64,000 bases of DNA. Source: Torreya grandis. Its lineage: Eukaryota > Streptophyta > Pinopsida > Cupressales > Taxaceae. Positions 48,795 to 59,949 of this stretch are shown piece after piece. Both the position numbers and the translations under genes were made by a program. The DNA lies in contig JARHVA010008420.1 in the NCBI GenBank assembly GCA_037957365.1, positions 167,501-231,500 of the forward strand. Direction: 5' to 3'. The notes below the pieces were generated by a model. The model searched no databases. It was not told the DNA's origin and saw only the letters and a list, made by a program, of their open reading frames with translations. Within the stretch, counting starts at the first letter, position 1; every line of letters starts with the position of its first letter.

Positions 48795-50537
48795 TGACTT
48801 TATAAGTCACCCCTAGCTTGCTCAGAACTCAAAAGGATCCTATAGAAGCTTTTGATGCTTGAAAGTGTCAAATTTTTTAAATCAAGCCATGCATATATGC
48901 CTCCCATATGTGCATATGCCTAAAGAAATCATTACAGATCCATGAATTGACTAAGTGTCAACTTACATTCACAAGGATTTTACAATTCATGCACCATGTA
49001 GGGATCCTCCATTGCATAAGTTGAATGGTTCATAGGTTCAAATGTATAAAGCACCCAATTTTTAGATAGCATAGGAAGAAGTGCATAAAAAATCATTCCA
49101 TTCCACTTTTGCACTCTCATAAATTATAGGATGAAATTTATGCTATGAACATGCGACTTCATAGATTGATATGTTCCTCAAGTATAAATCAAAGAATTGA
49201 GAAGACTATTAAAAGTGGGACTTGGAAAAAAATAGTTAAAATATACAAACCCCGCTTAATAATTCTACATATGTACCCTTTACCAACTTGTAGCTCACTA
49301 TACATTCTAACAATGCATCCTTTAGTGCATAGATATTCTTAAAAGGTATAAGATAATGTTTCCCATTAGATGAAAATCAATGATGTGACAATTCAAGAGA
49401 GACCCATATAGTGATTCAAAAATGGGAATAAAATATAAATAGGTAGTTGGAAAAGTAGTTGAGAAGCATTCAAGGCATTCAAGGCCTTGCTAAGATAAGT
49501 AAATGTAGAAGTAGATATCAGACATAAAAATATGATCACATGGCACCCCTTTGACTATTTCAAAGATCTTATACTCTTAGACATTCACGTGGATCCAAAA
49601 GAATCCTACCACCAACTCCTAGATCTATATTGTTAGGCATAATTTAAGAGGAATGGACATGGTGACATAATATAATTAAAAGATAGTATTTACCACCCCA
49701 AGGAGTGCATTAATTACAAAATTCTTATTCCCTTATAAAATTTTGGTTTTTCATTATAATAAAGGTTGACATTTTTAGGCAACCTCACACTACCAAAATT
49801 TTCCCTCCAAGAGTACTTCTATCTATTGGACCTTAAATTTTAATGAGTTTTATTTCACCTCCCTCTATTATTATCATCTCATGTGTGATATTTATGTTTT
49901 TTGACACTCATAAATGGGTAATGTCTACCCCTCTCATCATTTTACATCCATAGCACTTATGTGTGGAAATTGGAACTCGCTTGTAGGTTATATCTTTTAC
50001 ACATTTGGGTCTATATAGACATTGTTTGTGGATCATTTGTCATCCCTCTTAGTGTTATGTTGCATTATTACCTCTATACAAAACACTTATGCATTTAAGG
50101 TGTCCATGGTATAATTTATGTGATACTACCTTATCCTCTCAGATTTGTAGTGTGTCCACAATAGTAGGAGTGTTTGATCTATTATTGGTGCATCATCTTT
50201 TACTGCTCATCAAATTCTTACCTATTCCCTCTATTTTCCCTCAAAATCTTAGGTTTAGGTTAGTGGTATAGTTACCTTTATTCTCTTTAGGTTTTTACAT
50301 TAGTCTTAAATTAGGTACACTTACAATAGAATAAATCTATCCTACTCCATAGGCTCTTCCCAAGGAGCACAAGGGTCCCACACCTTCGGGATGTTCCCAT
50401 CATTATGATGAGACAACTGATGCTCTATGCTTTTAGGTGAGTGATAACACTTACATACATAGTGTTAAATACTTCTGTACCTTATAAAGACATTCATGCA
50501 CTATATAACATCTATGGGTACATGTTTTGAATGACCA
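48795..50537 (+). repeat. E2 3' LTR (about 1.74 kb)
   Basis: Starts TGACTTTATAAGTCACC and ends AATGACCA. It aligns with 17439-19052. The slightly greater length reflects small insertions, such as a doubled ATTCAAGGC near 49475-49492. Short open frames inside it are shared with the 5' LTR and are not genes. Confidence 0.85.
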
Positions 50538-50575
50538 CATGACCTATAAGAGAGCTTGTATGTGGTCATTCAAAA
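50525..50575. repeat. Perfect 16-bp inverted repeat across the E2 3' LTR end
   Basis: TTTTGAATGACCACAT (50525-50540) and its exact reverse complement (50560-50575) are separated by 19 bases. The left arm contains the LTR terminus, so the LTR end sequence is duplicated in inverted form just outside the element. Confidence 0.85.
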
Positions 50576-51720
50576 GAAACCTCTTATAGACAACTTTCAA
50601 AAGATTATTTTCTTCCAAAATCTAACTATTCTACCCCTTGTTACTAATAGAGATAATGACTAGGGGAATATTTAGCTTCTCCTAACTTGTATAGATATGG
50701 AACAGTGTGACAAAATGTTTCCCACCTATTTTTTCCTTTAACTATTAAAAAACTCTTCATTTGGCCATTGTAAATGATGAGTGGTGGTTAAAAAAAACTT
50801 TCAATGTTATAAATTGGTTACATAAGGCCTTTTGGAAGGTGTATCAACACATACAAACATGATGTCATCATTTGATGTTAGATGACTTAAAGAAGACATC
50901 TATCTAAGATATAAACCTTCACATTTGTTATTTTATATTAAGTGTCATTTCAACATTGTAATGAAGAAAAAGACTTTAACAATAAAATACCTTAATCTTA
51001 TCAAAATTATATTAAATATTCCAAATTTATTGAAAAATAATGTGATAAACTTACTAGTTTTTCTTATTTAACCACTTTGATCATCTTTAGACCATTTTTA
51101 TTCATTGAAGGTTTACCACCTTGTCTCCTTGAACAATCTTCTTCATGGACTTGATTTCCATTTAACATTAACTTTTTCAAAATTACTTTAAAAAATTTTA
51201 AACACATGATTAAGTATTATAAATATTGACTCTTTGATGGAAAAATAAAGTGACTTGAACCCACTAATTATTAGACTATCATAAATGACTTGAAAGCTAT
51301 CAAGAAAGACACCCTACCTAACATCCCAGATCATTAATGACCAAGAAAAGACCTTCGTAATGGATATAAAAAATTTAAGGTCAAATACATCAAAATTTTA
51401 ATGACTCTCATTTATGATGGCCAAATTTTGTCTAAAATATTTGGAAACCTCCTAGGATTGCATGTTTGTGATACATCTAGACTAGTGGCGTTGACAATCC
51501 ATTAGGTTATGGGTTTCATGAATGCATCTTGAATTGAAGGAAAACTGAAAACTAGACTTGAAAACAACCTTGAAAAAAAATATAAATAAAATCAATCAAA
51601 CACAAACCACACACAAATGTGTCACAAGACACTTGAAGGAAATAAAACCACCAAAAACAAACAAGAAACATATGCACTAAGCACTTAGAAAAAGCAAACC
51701 TACTATACTATGTAAAAAAT
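50576..51720. other. No recognisable gene; E2/E3 junction region
   Basis: AT-rich sequence between the E2 3' LTR and the E3 integrase end. An E3 3' LTR is expected here, but I found no match to 57503-59019. It has either been deleted or lies elsewhere. Confidence 0.5.
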
Positions 51721-51739
51721 TAGAAATTTTACCTTAATA

Positions 51740-52830
51740 CAATGGATTCAAATCTATCCCATTGAATTGGATAATTAACTCTTTTCCATAAAACCTTATA
51801 AGTTTAAAATCATTATGTTCTTTGTAACCAATGATAATATAGGGCACACTCCACAATGTGTCAAACTTGGTATGTTTATCATATTTGGCCCTATCTTAAT
51901 CCCATTTCAACATAGGATCTTCCACTTGTTATGTTCTTGAAATAACCCTCTTATCAAAGGTATTATTTAATTGGGATTGGTGGTATTCCATGGTGTACAT
52001 AGTATGATTTTTATATCTTTTAAAGCCATCAATTTAGTCAATCTTATCTCCATAGGATCACTCTCCATCATTTCAAGCTGATGAGCTAGTTCAAGAGCTG
52101 GTAGTTCAATAGAGATAGGTAGCTTGGATTATCTCCCATATACAATCATTTATGGTGAGTTTATAATAACCTTCTTTGGGGTGATCCTATTATCTCATAG
52201 AGATATCCTCAACTTAGTGTGACAAGCTCTTTTGATTTTCCTCTATTGTTATTTTAATAATTCTAATCAAGTTCTTATTATTGGAATAATATAGCCCATT
52301 ACTTTGAGGGTATTAATTAGAGTAAGAACTTAGATAAATACCATTCATAAAATCCCAATCAATTATTCTTACGCCACCAAATTCTAAAGCATTATTAGAA
52401 ATTATTATTGAAGGCACTCCAAATCTAGTCACTAGGCTTTCATAGAAGTTAAGAACTAAGTTTTCACTAGCCTCCTTCTGAGCTATGACTTCCACCCACA
52501 TTGTAAAATAATCAGTGGATGTAAGCATCCATTTATGGCTAGAAATTTAATGTGGATTTATCACACCCATTAAATCAAGACCCTAGTTCATGAATGGATA
52601 GTCTACCTGAATAAAATTAAGAGGAAGGGATGTGAGCCTTTGTTTACCTATAGATAATGCACAAATTTAACACCTTATAAACCATGCATAATAGTCCTTG
52701 AATAAACTAGGCCAATAGTACCCATATCTCATTAATTTTATAGTTATTGTCTTAGGTGCAATGTGGCCTTCAGCTAGTCCATCATGGAATTATGCTAATA
52801 GCTTATCAATCTGACTAGTTTTAATGCATC
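51740..52830 (-). pseudogene. E3 integrase, catalytic D changed to N
   Basis: The - strand reading shows STDYFTMWVEVIAQKEASEN, RFGVPSIIISNNALEFGG and, near the C-terminus, KYDKHTKFDTLWSVPYIIIGYKEHNDF (51800-51890). The expected SDNA motif reads SNNA, so the second catalytic aspartate is lost by a G-to-A type change. The open part is 52313-52528. Stops break the remainder, and the zinc module upstream is barely visible. Confidence 0.83.
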
Positions 52831-53039
52831 TTAGTAACATATCATTACAATATCTCCTAAAAATAACTCTATACATAAGAACATAGGGTATATATTGAAA
52901 TATAATGTATCCTCTCTTTTACCTATCCAAACTTATAGGATACTCACCTATTTACAAAAATATTACCATGTATTTTGTCTAACTTAGAGAGATAGAAGGT
53001 AAAACTATAATATGATCATATTAAAGTGATAAAATAAAC

Positions 53040-53640
53040 TCTTTTTCTTATTTATGGTCTATTTCCAAGTTTTCACATATCCCTCTCCCTCTTACCAATT
53101 TAGTGGCCTTAATATCCACATCATACTCCATGACTTTAGTTAATAATCTAGCCCTCTTCTCATTCAAATACTTAATCAAAATGAAGTATATTATACTTGG
53201 GTGGCACACCATGACATGAATATTCTTACTATACACCATATACCCAAACTTCTTGAGGATCTTTATTATCGACAACACTTACTTCTCAATAAATGTGTAC
53301 ATTTATTCATACTCTTATAACCTTTAACTAAATAAGGTAGTGGGTTGCTTAATACCTTCTTTATTTTTTTGATTTAACATATATGAAATGGTGTTAATGT
53401 TAACAAAGGCATACAAGAATAAATCCTTAGATAAATTAGGGTTAATCAATATTGGTGATTATGTAATGGCTTGTTTTATGGCCTCAAAACTATTTTTCCT
53501 TTGTTATTATAAATTAGGCTTGATGTTTATTCAACATAGCTATAAAAGGATTCATAAGGTTATCAAAACTAGGTATAAACCTCAAAATGTTTTTTTCCAA
53601 AAAAACTTTGCAAACATTTCTTATTTTTGGGCAAAGATAA
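53040..53640 (-). pseudogene. E3 gypsy-type RNase H
   Basis: The clearest part is 53048-53278: VMVCHPSIIYFILIKYLNEKRARLL, then TKVMEYDVDIKATKLVRGRGICE. This is the standard C-terminal RNase H to integrase tether of plant gypsy elements and nearly matches E2. The N-terminal half is too broken to read reliably. Confidence 0.78.
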
Positions 53641-53689
53641 AGCCAATATGGCACTCACCCTTTAAATATCTATAGTAAACCCATCCTTA

Positions 53690-54300
53690 GAGACAATATG
53701 GCCTAATAAATTATCTTCATGAATTATAAAAATACATTTCTTGGGGCTTATAGAGATTCCATATTTCCTACACCTATCAAAACTTAATCTAAGATGAGCT
53801 AGATGATCACTAGAATTTTTAAATCAAACCTTGATATCATTAAGATAAAATAACACCATTTTATCGATCAAATATTAGAAAGACATATCCATGGCTATTT
53901 GAAATGTATCCCCTATATTAAACACCCAAAATGACATTATCTTATAGGCATATGTGCCCCATTTAATATTGAAGGCTATTTTATACCGATCCTCTTCTTT
54001 CACCAAGACTTGGTTGTAACATGAATAGCTATCCAAGAGAGAGAAACATTGAAAACCTGTAACCACTTGAAGTATTTGATCCATAAAAGGTAAGAGATAG
54101 TGATCCTTAAATGATACCCTATTCAAATCTCTAAAATCCACACCTAATCTTATCTCTCCACTCTTCTTTCTCACATGAATTAGGTTGGAAACCTATGAAG
54201 AGTACTTGATAGGGAAAATGGTTTTTGATTCTATCAACTTGGTTGGCTTTTTTCTCATTATCATCTCAACTTTAGGATTTATGGGCCTTTGTATTTACAT
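53690..54300 (-). pseudogene. E3 reverse transcriptase, YLDD changed to YLND
   Basis: The open section 54174-53875 reads RKKSGEIRLGVDFRDLNRVS, DHYLLPFMDQILQVVTGF, SLLDSYSCYNQVLV and KIAFNIKWGTYAYKIMSF. It continues to FYLNDIKV (YLND codons at 53836-53847), LSFDRCRKYGISISPKKC and LLGHIVSKDG. The first catalytic aspartate is now asparagine. The N-terminal lead is recognisable but broken up to about 54300. Confidence 0.88.
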
Positions 54301-54779
54301 AACATGTTTAGAATTTGGATAAAGTTTTATAGTGTGTTGGGATACTATGGGATCAATCCTCTTAATATCATTATATTCCCAAACAATGACATTAAAAAAT
54401 TAGCCACATAAACAAATAAACACATCTCTCTTAGATGAAGTACATACCTTTCCAAGCTTTAGGATCTTATCCTTGAATATGGCCACCTTTTCATGATGTT
54501 CCTGTTTGGTATACATGCTTACTTTATCTCTTCTCATTTGGTCACTTTCATTGTTTATGTTCAAAAGAGTAACCATCCCTTTGGGAATCTTATTAGACCT
54601 TAATTACATAAATTGGCCTCCATATTAGTGCTAAAATTTGGCCTAGTTTTTAAAAAAGAACTCATCCTATTATTGTAAAAAACGTGATATTTGTTTGTCA
54701 CAATGAAACATTATCTAATTGACATCATTATCCAATATTTATTGCCTTACTAACAACATGATATATGGATGAATTTGAG

Positions 54780-55100
54780 TTCTTGACATTATTGGTGATC
54801 TAAAATTGTGATCCAACTAAAGCTAACCTATCAACATGTTGATTATCTTCCCTTGGAACATATTAGATGTTGAAGGTCTCAAAATCTTCAATAAGGTCCT
54901 ATAATCTATGCTTTTAGGACTTCAAAAATATTTTTTTGGAAAAAAATAATAATAGACACTAAGACCATCCTCTTCAACACCTCTATATGGGTCATAATCT
55001 TGATTTCATACCTCCCACTCATCAATGAAGAGATCTAAAATGTCTTCAAGAGGAAAAATTGGTTATTGATCACTAGGATGATCCTCTTCATAAATGATGG
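54780..55100 (-). pseudogene. E3 linker and C-terminal remnant of archaeal-type RNase H
   Basis: The linker PLEDILDLFIDEW and NQDYDPYRGVEEDGL (about 55090-54960) matches the E2 linker. It is followed directly by DLIEDFETFNI.YVPREDNQHVDRLAL (54910-54790), the C-terminal end of the extra RNase H with its N..(A)D.LA motif. The N-terminal FDGS and EYEAL parts are absent, so an internal deletion removed more than half the domain. The remnant confirms the order protease, extra RNase H, RT. Confidence 0.7.
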
Positions 55101-55106
55101 TGAAAA

Positions 55107-55460
55107 TTACATTGTACATGTTTTTATTTTAAGGATATAAATGAAAAATATAAATAGGCTTATATCTGGTGGTAACTTTGGTGCCATATCTAGTCCTAAA
55201 AGCCATGTATGACCAATCAATGATAATTCACTTCTAATCTTGGTGGTGAAATATATTGACAAATAAAGAGAAACATATGCTGGAAAATACACTATAACCA
55301 CATCTTGAGATATGGATAAATTAGGAAAATAAGGAAGATTAAGGTTTAAACCTTTTATTACACCTACAATCTTAGTATTTAAACCATCTAGTTATAATAC
55401 ACCTCTAGAATTGGGCTCATACTTTAGGACTAACTTATAAACTATTTTTTTGGGAATCAT
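55107..55460 (-). pseudogene. E3 protease, C-terminal part
   Basis: The - strand reading gives LDGLNTKIVGVIKGLNLNL, DVVIVYFPAYVSLYLSIYF and TKIRSELSLIGHTWLL. It corresponds to the last third of a plant gypsy aspartic protease (the D.PP.YG.LLSR..-G..L..D pattern). The active-site region upstream is too eroded to identify. Confidence 0.65.
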
Positions 55461-55827
55461 CGAGATAATTACCCCACCATATATCATAAAAATATGTAGT
55501 ATAAAATACCCAAATATCATTAAAACATAAAAGGTAGGTGTTTTACCATCTTTGCTTAACTACCCATTAGAAGGAGTAGGATTGTTTATGAAAACTTACC
55601 CTTAACTTCTAGCTAGTGTCTTTGCAAGGATAAACTTTTAAAATTTATCTTAAATCATATCTATTTGATTAGGAAGAGATAATTTATGCCACTTAGGAAA
55701 TGTTACATTCAACTTATTTATTTGATCTATAATATTGATGCAAGAGCTGCTAGCTCTTGGCTATCCTCTAAGAGCTGTCATATTATTTTTTGGCTACATA
55801 TTTTAGTGAATGAAATTAACCTTAACA

Positions 55828-57420
55828 TTATAATTTATATAAGTTTATTGATAATTTTTTATATAAATTAACATTGATTTTTTCTTGATACATATAAGGC
55901 ATGGTTTTTTCACTTTTACCCATCTCTTGAGTATCATCAATTATGCTCCTCTTAGACCCTGTACTGGCTACAATAGGAACATCATTAAATTTACTTATCC
56001 TTTCCAATTTATTGATTGTAAAACACTCTTTATCTTTCCAATTAACTAATTTAACATTATATTTTACTTGTTTTCCACCTATCATAACCTAATTTAAAAC
56101 TTTAGTTTGTGTCATAAATGGAATGGTTCTATTTTGTGCCATACAAACTTGAGTAAACACTTCACTTTGACTAGAGGGTTGATTAGGGGGTTGATCCCAT
56201 TGAGAATAATATTAATTCTCTTGAAAATTTTTATTTTATTAGGTACCAAGGCTATATAAGTAGAGGAAACATTAGGATTATAAAAACTGTATGGTTTGAC
56301 ATTGGTAAATTTCCCTTTCCCTTGAGAATTACCTTGGAAAGGTAGCATATTGGGCTGATATGATTTATTTGATTGGTATGGATCTTGATAAGGTATAAAG
56401 GGATGGATTTTTTTCCTTTGATACAATTCTATAACCTTGTTTATAAGGGTATTAATTAATCCTTCAAAATCATTTTTTTATTGGTTGACTAGGAAAAACC
56501 AACTTGTCACCTACCAATGTAGGAATGGGAGCAAGAGTGGGAGTAGGAGTATATATATCAAGAAATAATGGAATGGGAGTCTTTGTAGATATATTTATAT
56601 ACTATATGGTATTAGTATAATATTTTATGTTAAGGTCATAGTATTTTATTAAGATCTATCCTCCCATAGATTGTATCATAATAGCTATATCATTATTCAA
56701 TTATTTGAGATAGTAGAGGAATTCATAATTAGGAGTGGATATCACAAGAATTGGGATCATATCCCATGTCTTTTAGAACCTATAATTTATGTCTCACATG
56801 AATTATTATGGGTATATCTTAATAATAGTCAATTGATTAGCTAGTGACATATGGTCACTCTTGTCTTCAAACCTCCTACTAAACCTATCTCCCAATTCAT
56901 CCCATGTGTTAATTGAATCACAAGATAAAGTCCTATACCAATCCAATGATTTTAATTTTAAATAAATTTAAAATAAACTAATAGATAAATTATCTTAGGT
57001 TACATTATGGATATTACAAAAGTTAGCCATATTTATTATATGTTCAATGGGTGTAATAATGCTCTCTCCACTAAAATATGGAACAATGTTGAGGACTGTC
57101 ATAGGGATTTCATCATATTGGTCAAATTATAAGGGATACCCAACACTAAAGGGCACAAAATTAATATTTATATCCATATTTATAACCTTAGGAGAGCTTG
57201 GAATATATGGTAAATGAATTTTTCTTCTATGTGTCTTGGTATAAGGAAGAGTATGGAAAAATCTCTTTCTTTTGACTAAAAATAAACGGAATTCAATGAA
57301 ATAAATAGGAATAACTTTGTACCTTGACATTTTTATCACCTTTGGCATGAAATATAGGTTTATATTCTGCAACCAAAAGTTAAAACTTTGTTTGAGTTGC
57401 TAAATGCTACATTAAGGAGG
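55828..57420 (-). pseudogene. gag: E3 gag
   Basis: The - strand reading starts near NINFVPFSVGYPL and shows the gag core PYFSGESIITPIEHIINMAN, SLDWYRTLSCDSINTWDELGD and RFSRRFEDKSDHMS, with stops. A Tyr/Gln/Pro-rich tail follows (56426-56112: SLYTLSRS or PFIPYQDPYQSNKSYQPN, frame-dependent), then an open 85-aa section (56085-55828: GGKQVKYNVKLVNWKDKEC) leading to the protease. The core closely resembles the E2 gag. I see no CCHC knuckle. Confidence 0.8.
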
Positions 57421-57482
57421 CTATTACAACTACAAATCTACCAAGACCAACATCAATCTTGGAAAACCTTATTAAAATTCAG

Positions 57483-57499
57483 TCCCACCAAGCATAATA
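57483..57499 (-). promoter_or_regulatory. E3 primer-binding site, degraded
   Basis: On the - strand TATTATGCTTGGTGGGA directly follows the LTR and matches E2 TGGCATGCTTGGTGGGA except in its first bases. Confidence 0.6.
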
Positions 57500-57502
57500 T
57501 AA

Positions 57503-59019
57503 CTATTATCTATCTAATTTTCACCCTTAGGAAGTTTTTTAAAGACTTATTAACTAGATGATAGCATGGTAAAAATTCTAGGTTGTGGGTGACCTACTTA
57601 ATGGATTAAACCTCTAGTTTGGGCTATATCCCTTAATGCTTCACCCAAACTTTATAAAAAAACTATCTCACTTGAAAATAAAATGGTTGGAAATGAAATA
57701 AAATTAGTAATAAAAAATTTAAGTGATGTACCAAAGATAGAGTCCTTAACTTTCTATTATTTTCACCATGAAGATACCAATTACAATCTAATTTTCATAA
57801 TTTCAAGGTAGCTCTTACCACACTAGTGTTTCTATATGAAGGATATGGATGTTTTAATAGATAAGGTGATCAATAAATAGGAATAATATAGACACAAATG
57901 AATTTTCAACACTTAAACTCTGTTAACCATGTATTACACATCATATGACCTATGGAAAAGAAACTAGCTTACATAGATGCATGAAAAAAGAAGCACAAAT
58001 ACATGGAAGTAGTCTCAATATCACAAAAAATTAATCAAAAAGTCATTAAATATCATTGAATGCAATATTAAAATGATAGAAATCAGTTTGAATTACTTTC
58101 AAATGCAATTAAAAGTCTTAAAATTGGCATGGCTTTGATATAACCAAGTTGAGGATACATTCAGTGCCTTTCAAGGCTTCATTTATAGATGAATTATAAT
58201 AAAAAAAAAGAGTAGGGCAAGAAAATAAATTCATGAGATGCCTATCATGATAAAATTAGTTAAAAAAATAGATAAATAATGACACCAAGCTTACAAAATA
58301 TGTATTTTCATCTTCCTTTTTGGCCTTATATGACATGTGTTAGATTAACTCTTCTCAAGGGTGGCATAGGAGGACTTCATGATATTTTAGATGCTTTCTC
58401 AATCATAAATCTTCAAAGAGTTACACATATGCCTCTTGAGGGAAGTTAAAATAAACCTTATCAACATTTGGCATGGTTGGGAAGCTTCTACACCCACTCT
58501 CTCTCTTTGCAATGCTTCGTCATCACATGAAATTTGTATTTGTTGACAATAGTGACTAATATTCACAATATCTCTTGCTACCAAGGCTATACTTTGTATG
58601 TATACTCTAATTTTATGTTTTAGATACCTCCATCACAATGTGTTGTTTATTTTAGGTCTTATATTAGGTAATAGAACCTCTGTTCAAACACTACAAGTCA
58701 CCTTACAGTTATAGTACTCACACTTGTTTGGTAAAGGATAGTTTGAGACATTTATGTATTAAATATCTAATGACCTTGGGGTTAAGAATGGTTTTTATCC
58801 CTATTAAATGACTTATAAGACCTTACATATGTATTACTATATGCTCAAAAATATGTTTTGAAAGTCATTTGAGCTCAAGTTCTTGCAACATGTTTTCACT
58901 TTACTCTTTTGATGCAAGATGAGTCACATCTCTTCATTGAGGTTTAGTGATCAACTTAAATCCTGAATTATGACTCTAGAAGATTTTTTAATTATCTAAG
59001 CATGATGATAATGTATACA
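57503..59019 (-). repeat. E3 5' LTR (about 1.5 kb)
   Basis: Homologous throughout to 13101-14556. On the - strand it starts TGTATACATTATCATC and ends GATAATAG just before the primer site. Anchors shared with the other copy include CATGAAATTTRYATT, GTTGACAATAGTGACT and GACCTTGGGGTTAAGAATGGTTT (+ strand). Confidence 0.82.
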
Positions 59020-59891
59020 CATTTTCTTTAAAGTTTATCAATTATTTATTCTCTATATGTTGCAAGAACCCTTTGAGTCTCAATCTCTATGAGTGCATGC
59101 CTTAAGGGGTGCATTAGGAAAGGGGTGGGCAAACCATTAGTGCTTTGTAAGATTATTATCCCTTTACTACCAATTGTTATCATTCCAACAAAATCCTAAA
59201 ATCATTTCCCTTAGATTTGCCTCCTATTTTCACCCTCTTCTAGTCATTTTCCACCTTCATTAGCCCTTTTCTAGCCTTAAATCCTATTTTAGTAGTCTAT
59301 AATACAACATCAAACCCATCGACCCTATACTCTAATTGACAAAACTCATTTAGATTTTTTGTCAGCCCTTGGTAGACCTAATTTATTTTTATCAATAATG
59401 ATACAAATTTTATTGGGTTGACTCTATCAGCTAAACTTTTGGAAAGGACTAGGGTTACATTTATCTATATAAACACATCCATTTCACCATTGTTAGAGAG
59501 ACAACAAGAGTTAATTATTCATTTATGCTTCTTTACAATCTACTCTTCCATAATTATACTTAAGAAGTCTTAGTTTAGGGTTTATAATTTGAGAATAATC
59601 TAGTAATGTAGAAAAGTCTTGGATGCTTTGGCCTTTCTTAGTGATCCTTACAAACCACAACAACCTCTTGTGAAGCACCTTTGGTGAAGGGAGAGATTGA
59701 GTCTCGATAGGTTCATCTTCAAGGTAAGTATCTCTAAATTTTCTCCTCACTTTTATAAATAGAAGTAGCATAAGTAAGGGATTTTTAATATATTTATATC
59801 TCCATTATTAGAGTCTTATCTATATATAATTTAAATATGATTCTCTTATTCTTGTTTACTTTTATGTTTACTAGCTCCGTTTTGTGCTACA
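59020..59891 (+). repeat. Candidate + strand LTR end with TATA box
   Basis: TATATAAA at 59466-59473 lies about 420 bases before GTGCTACA (59884-59891), after which TTTGGTGAGCACTAG (59894-59908) looks like a primer site. A consensus 5' splice donor (CAAGGTAAGTAT) occurs at about 59725-59736. There is no second copy in the window and the left edge is unknown, so this is tentative. Confidence 0.35.
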
Positions 59892-59949
59892 AGATTTGGT
59901 GAGCACTAGATTAGACTTTTAATTTACTTATTATTTTATTGAATATGAA

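Larger units (their letters stand above)
17439..50537 (+). mobile_element. E2: Ty3/gypsy LTR retrotransposon, full-length host split by insertions A and B
   Basis: E2 is reconstructed from LTRs at 17439-19052 and 48795-50537, a primer site at 19060, gag at 19.1-20.7 kb, and protease to integrase at 35.5-39.9 kb. The gag trace stops exactly where element A begins (20690), and the protease trace resumes after A ends (35543). The integrase C-terminus stops where B begins (39939). The remaining 3' internal DNA and boundary motif lie after B (48426-48794). Subtracting A (14,854 bp) and B (8,487 bp) leaves about 9,758 bp, a normal gypsy length. All its genes are decayed. A clear target duplication was not found. 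Confidence 0.88.
51720..59019 (-). mobile_element. E3: Ty3/gypsy LTR retrotransposon, - strand, 3' end missing
   Basis: Read on the - strand it holds, in order, a 5' LTR (59019-57503), primer site, gag, protease, linker, remains of an extra RNase H, RT, gypsy RNase H and integrase. Domain sequences are close to E2. The extra RNase H lost its N-terminal half by deletion. No 3' LTR was found. Confidence 0.87.

Noticed and set aside
50576..51720. Expected E3 3' LTR
   Set aside because: No segment here matched the E3 5' LTR at 57503-59019, so I did not call one.
53388..53675. 95-aa + strand frame
   Set aside because: Antisense to the E3 RT and RNase H region, with no recognisable motif.
59523..59771. 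82-aa - strand frame that looked protein-like
   Set aside because: It lies in a putative LTR leader on the + strand, has no known motif, and no second copy supports coding.
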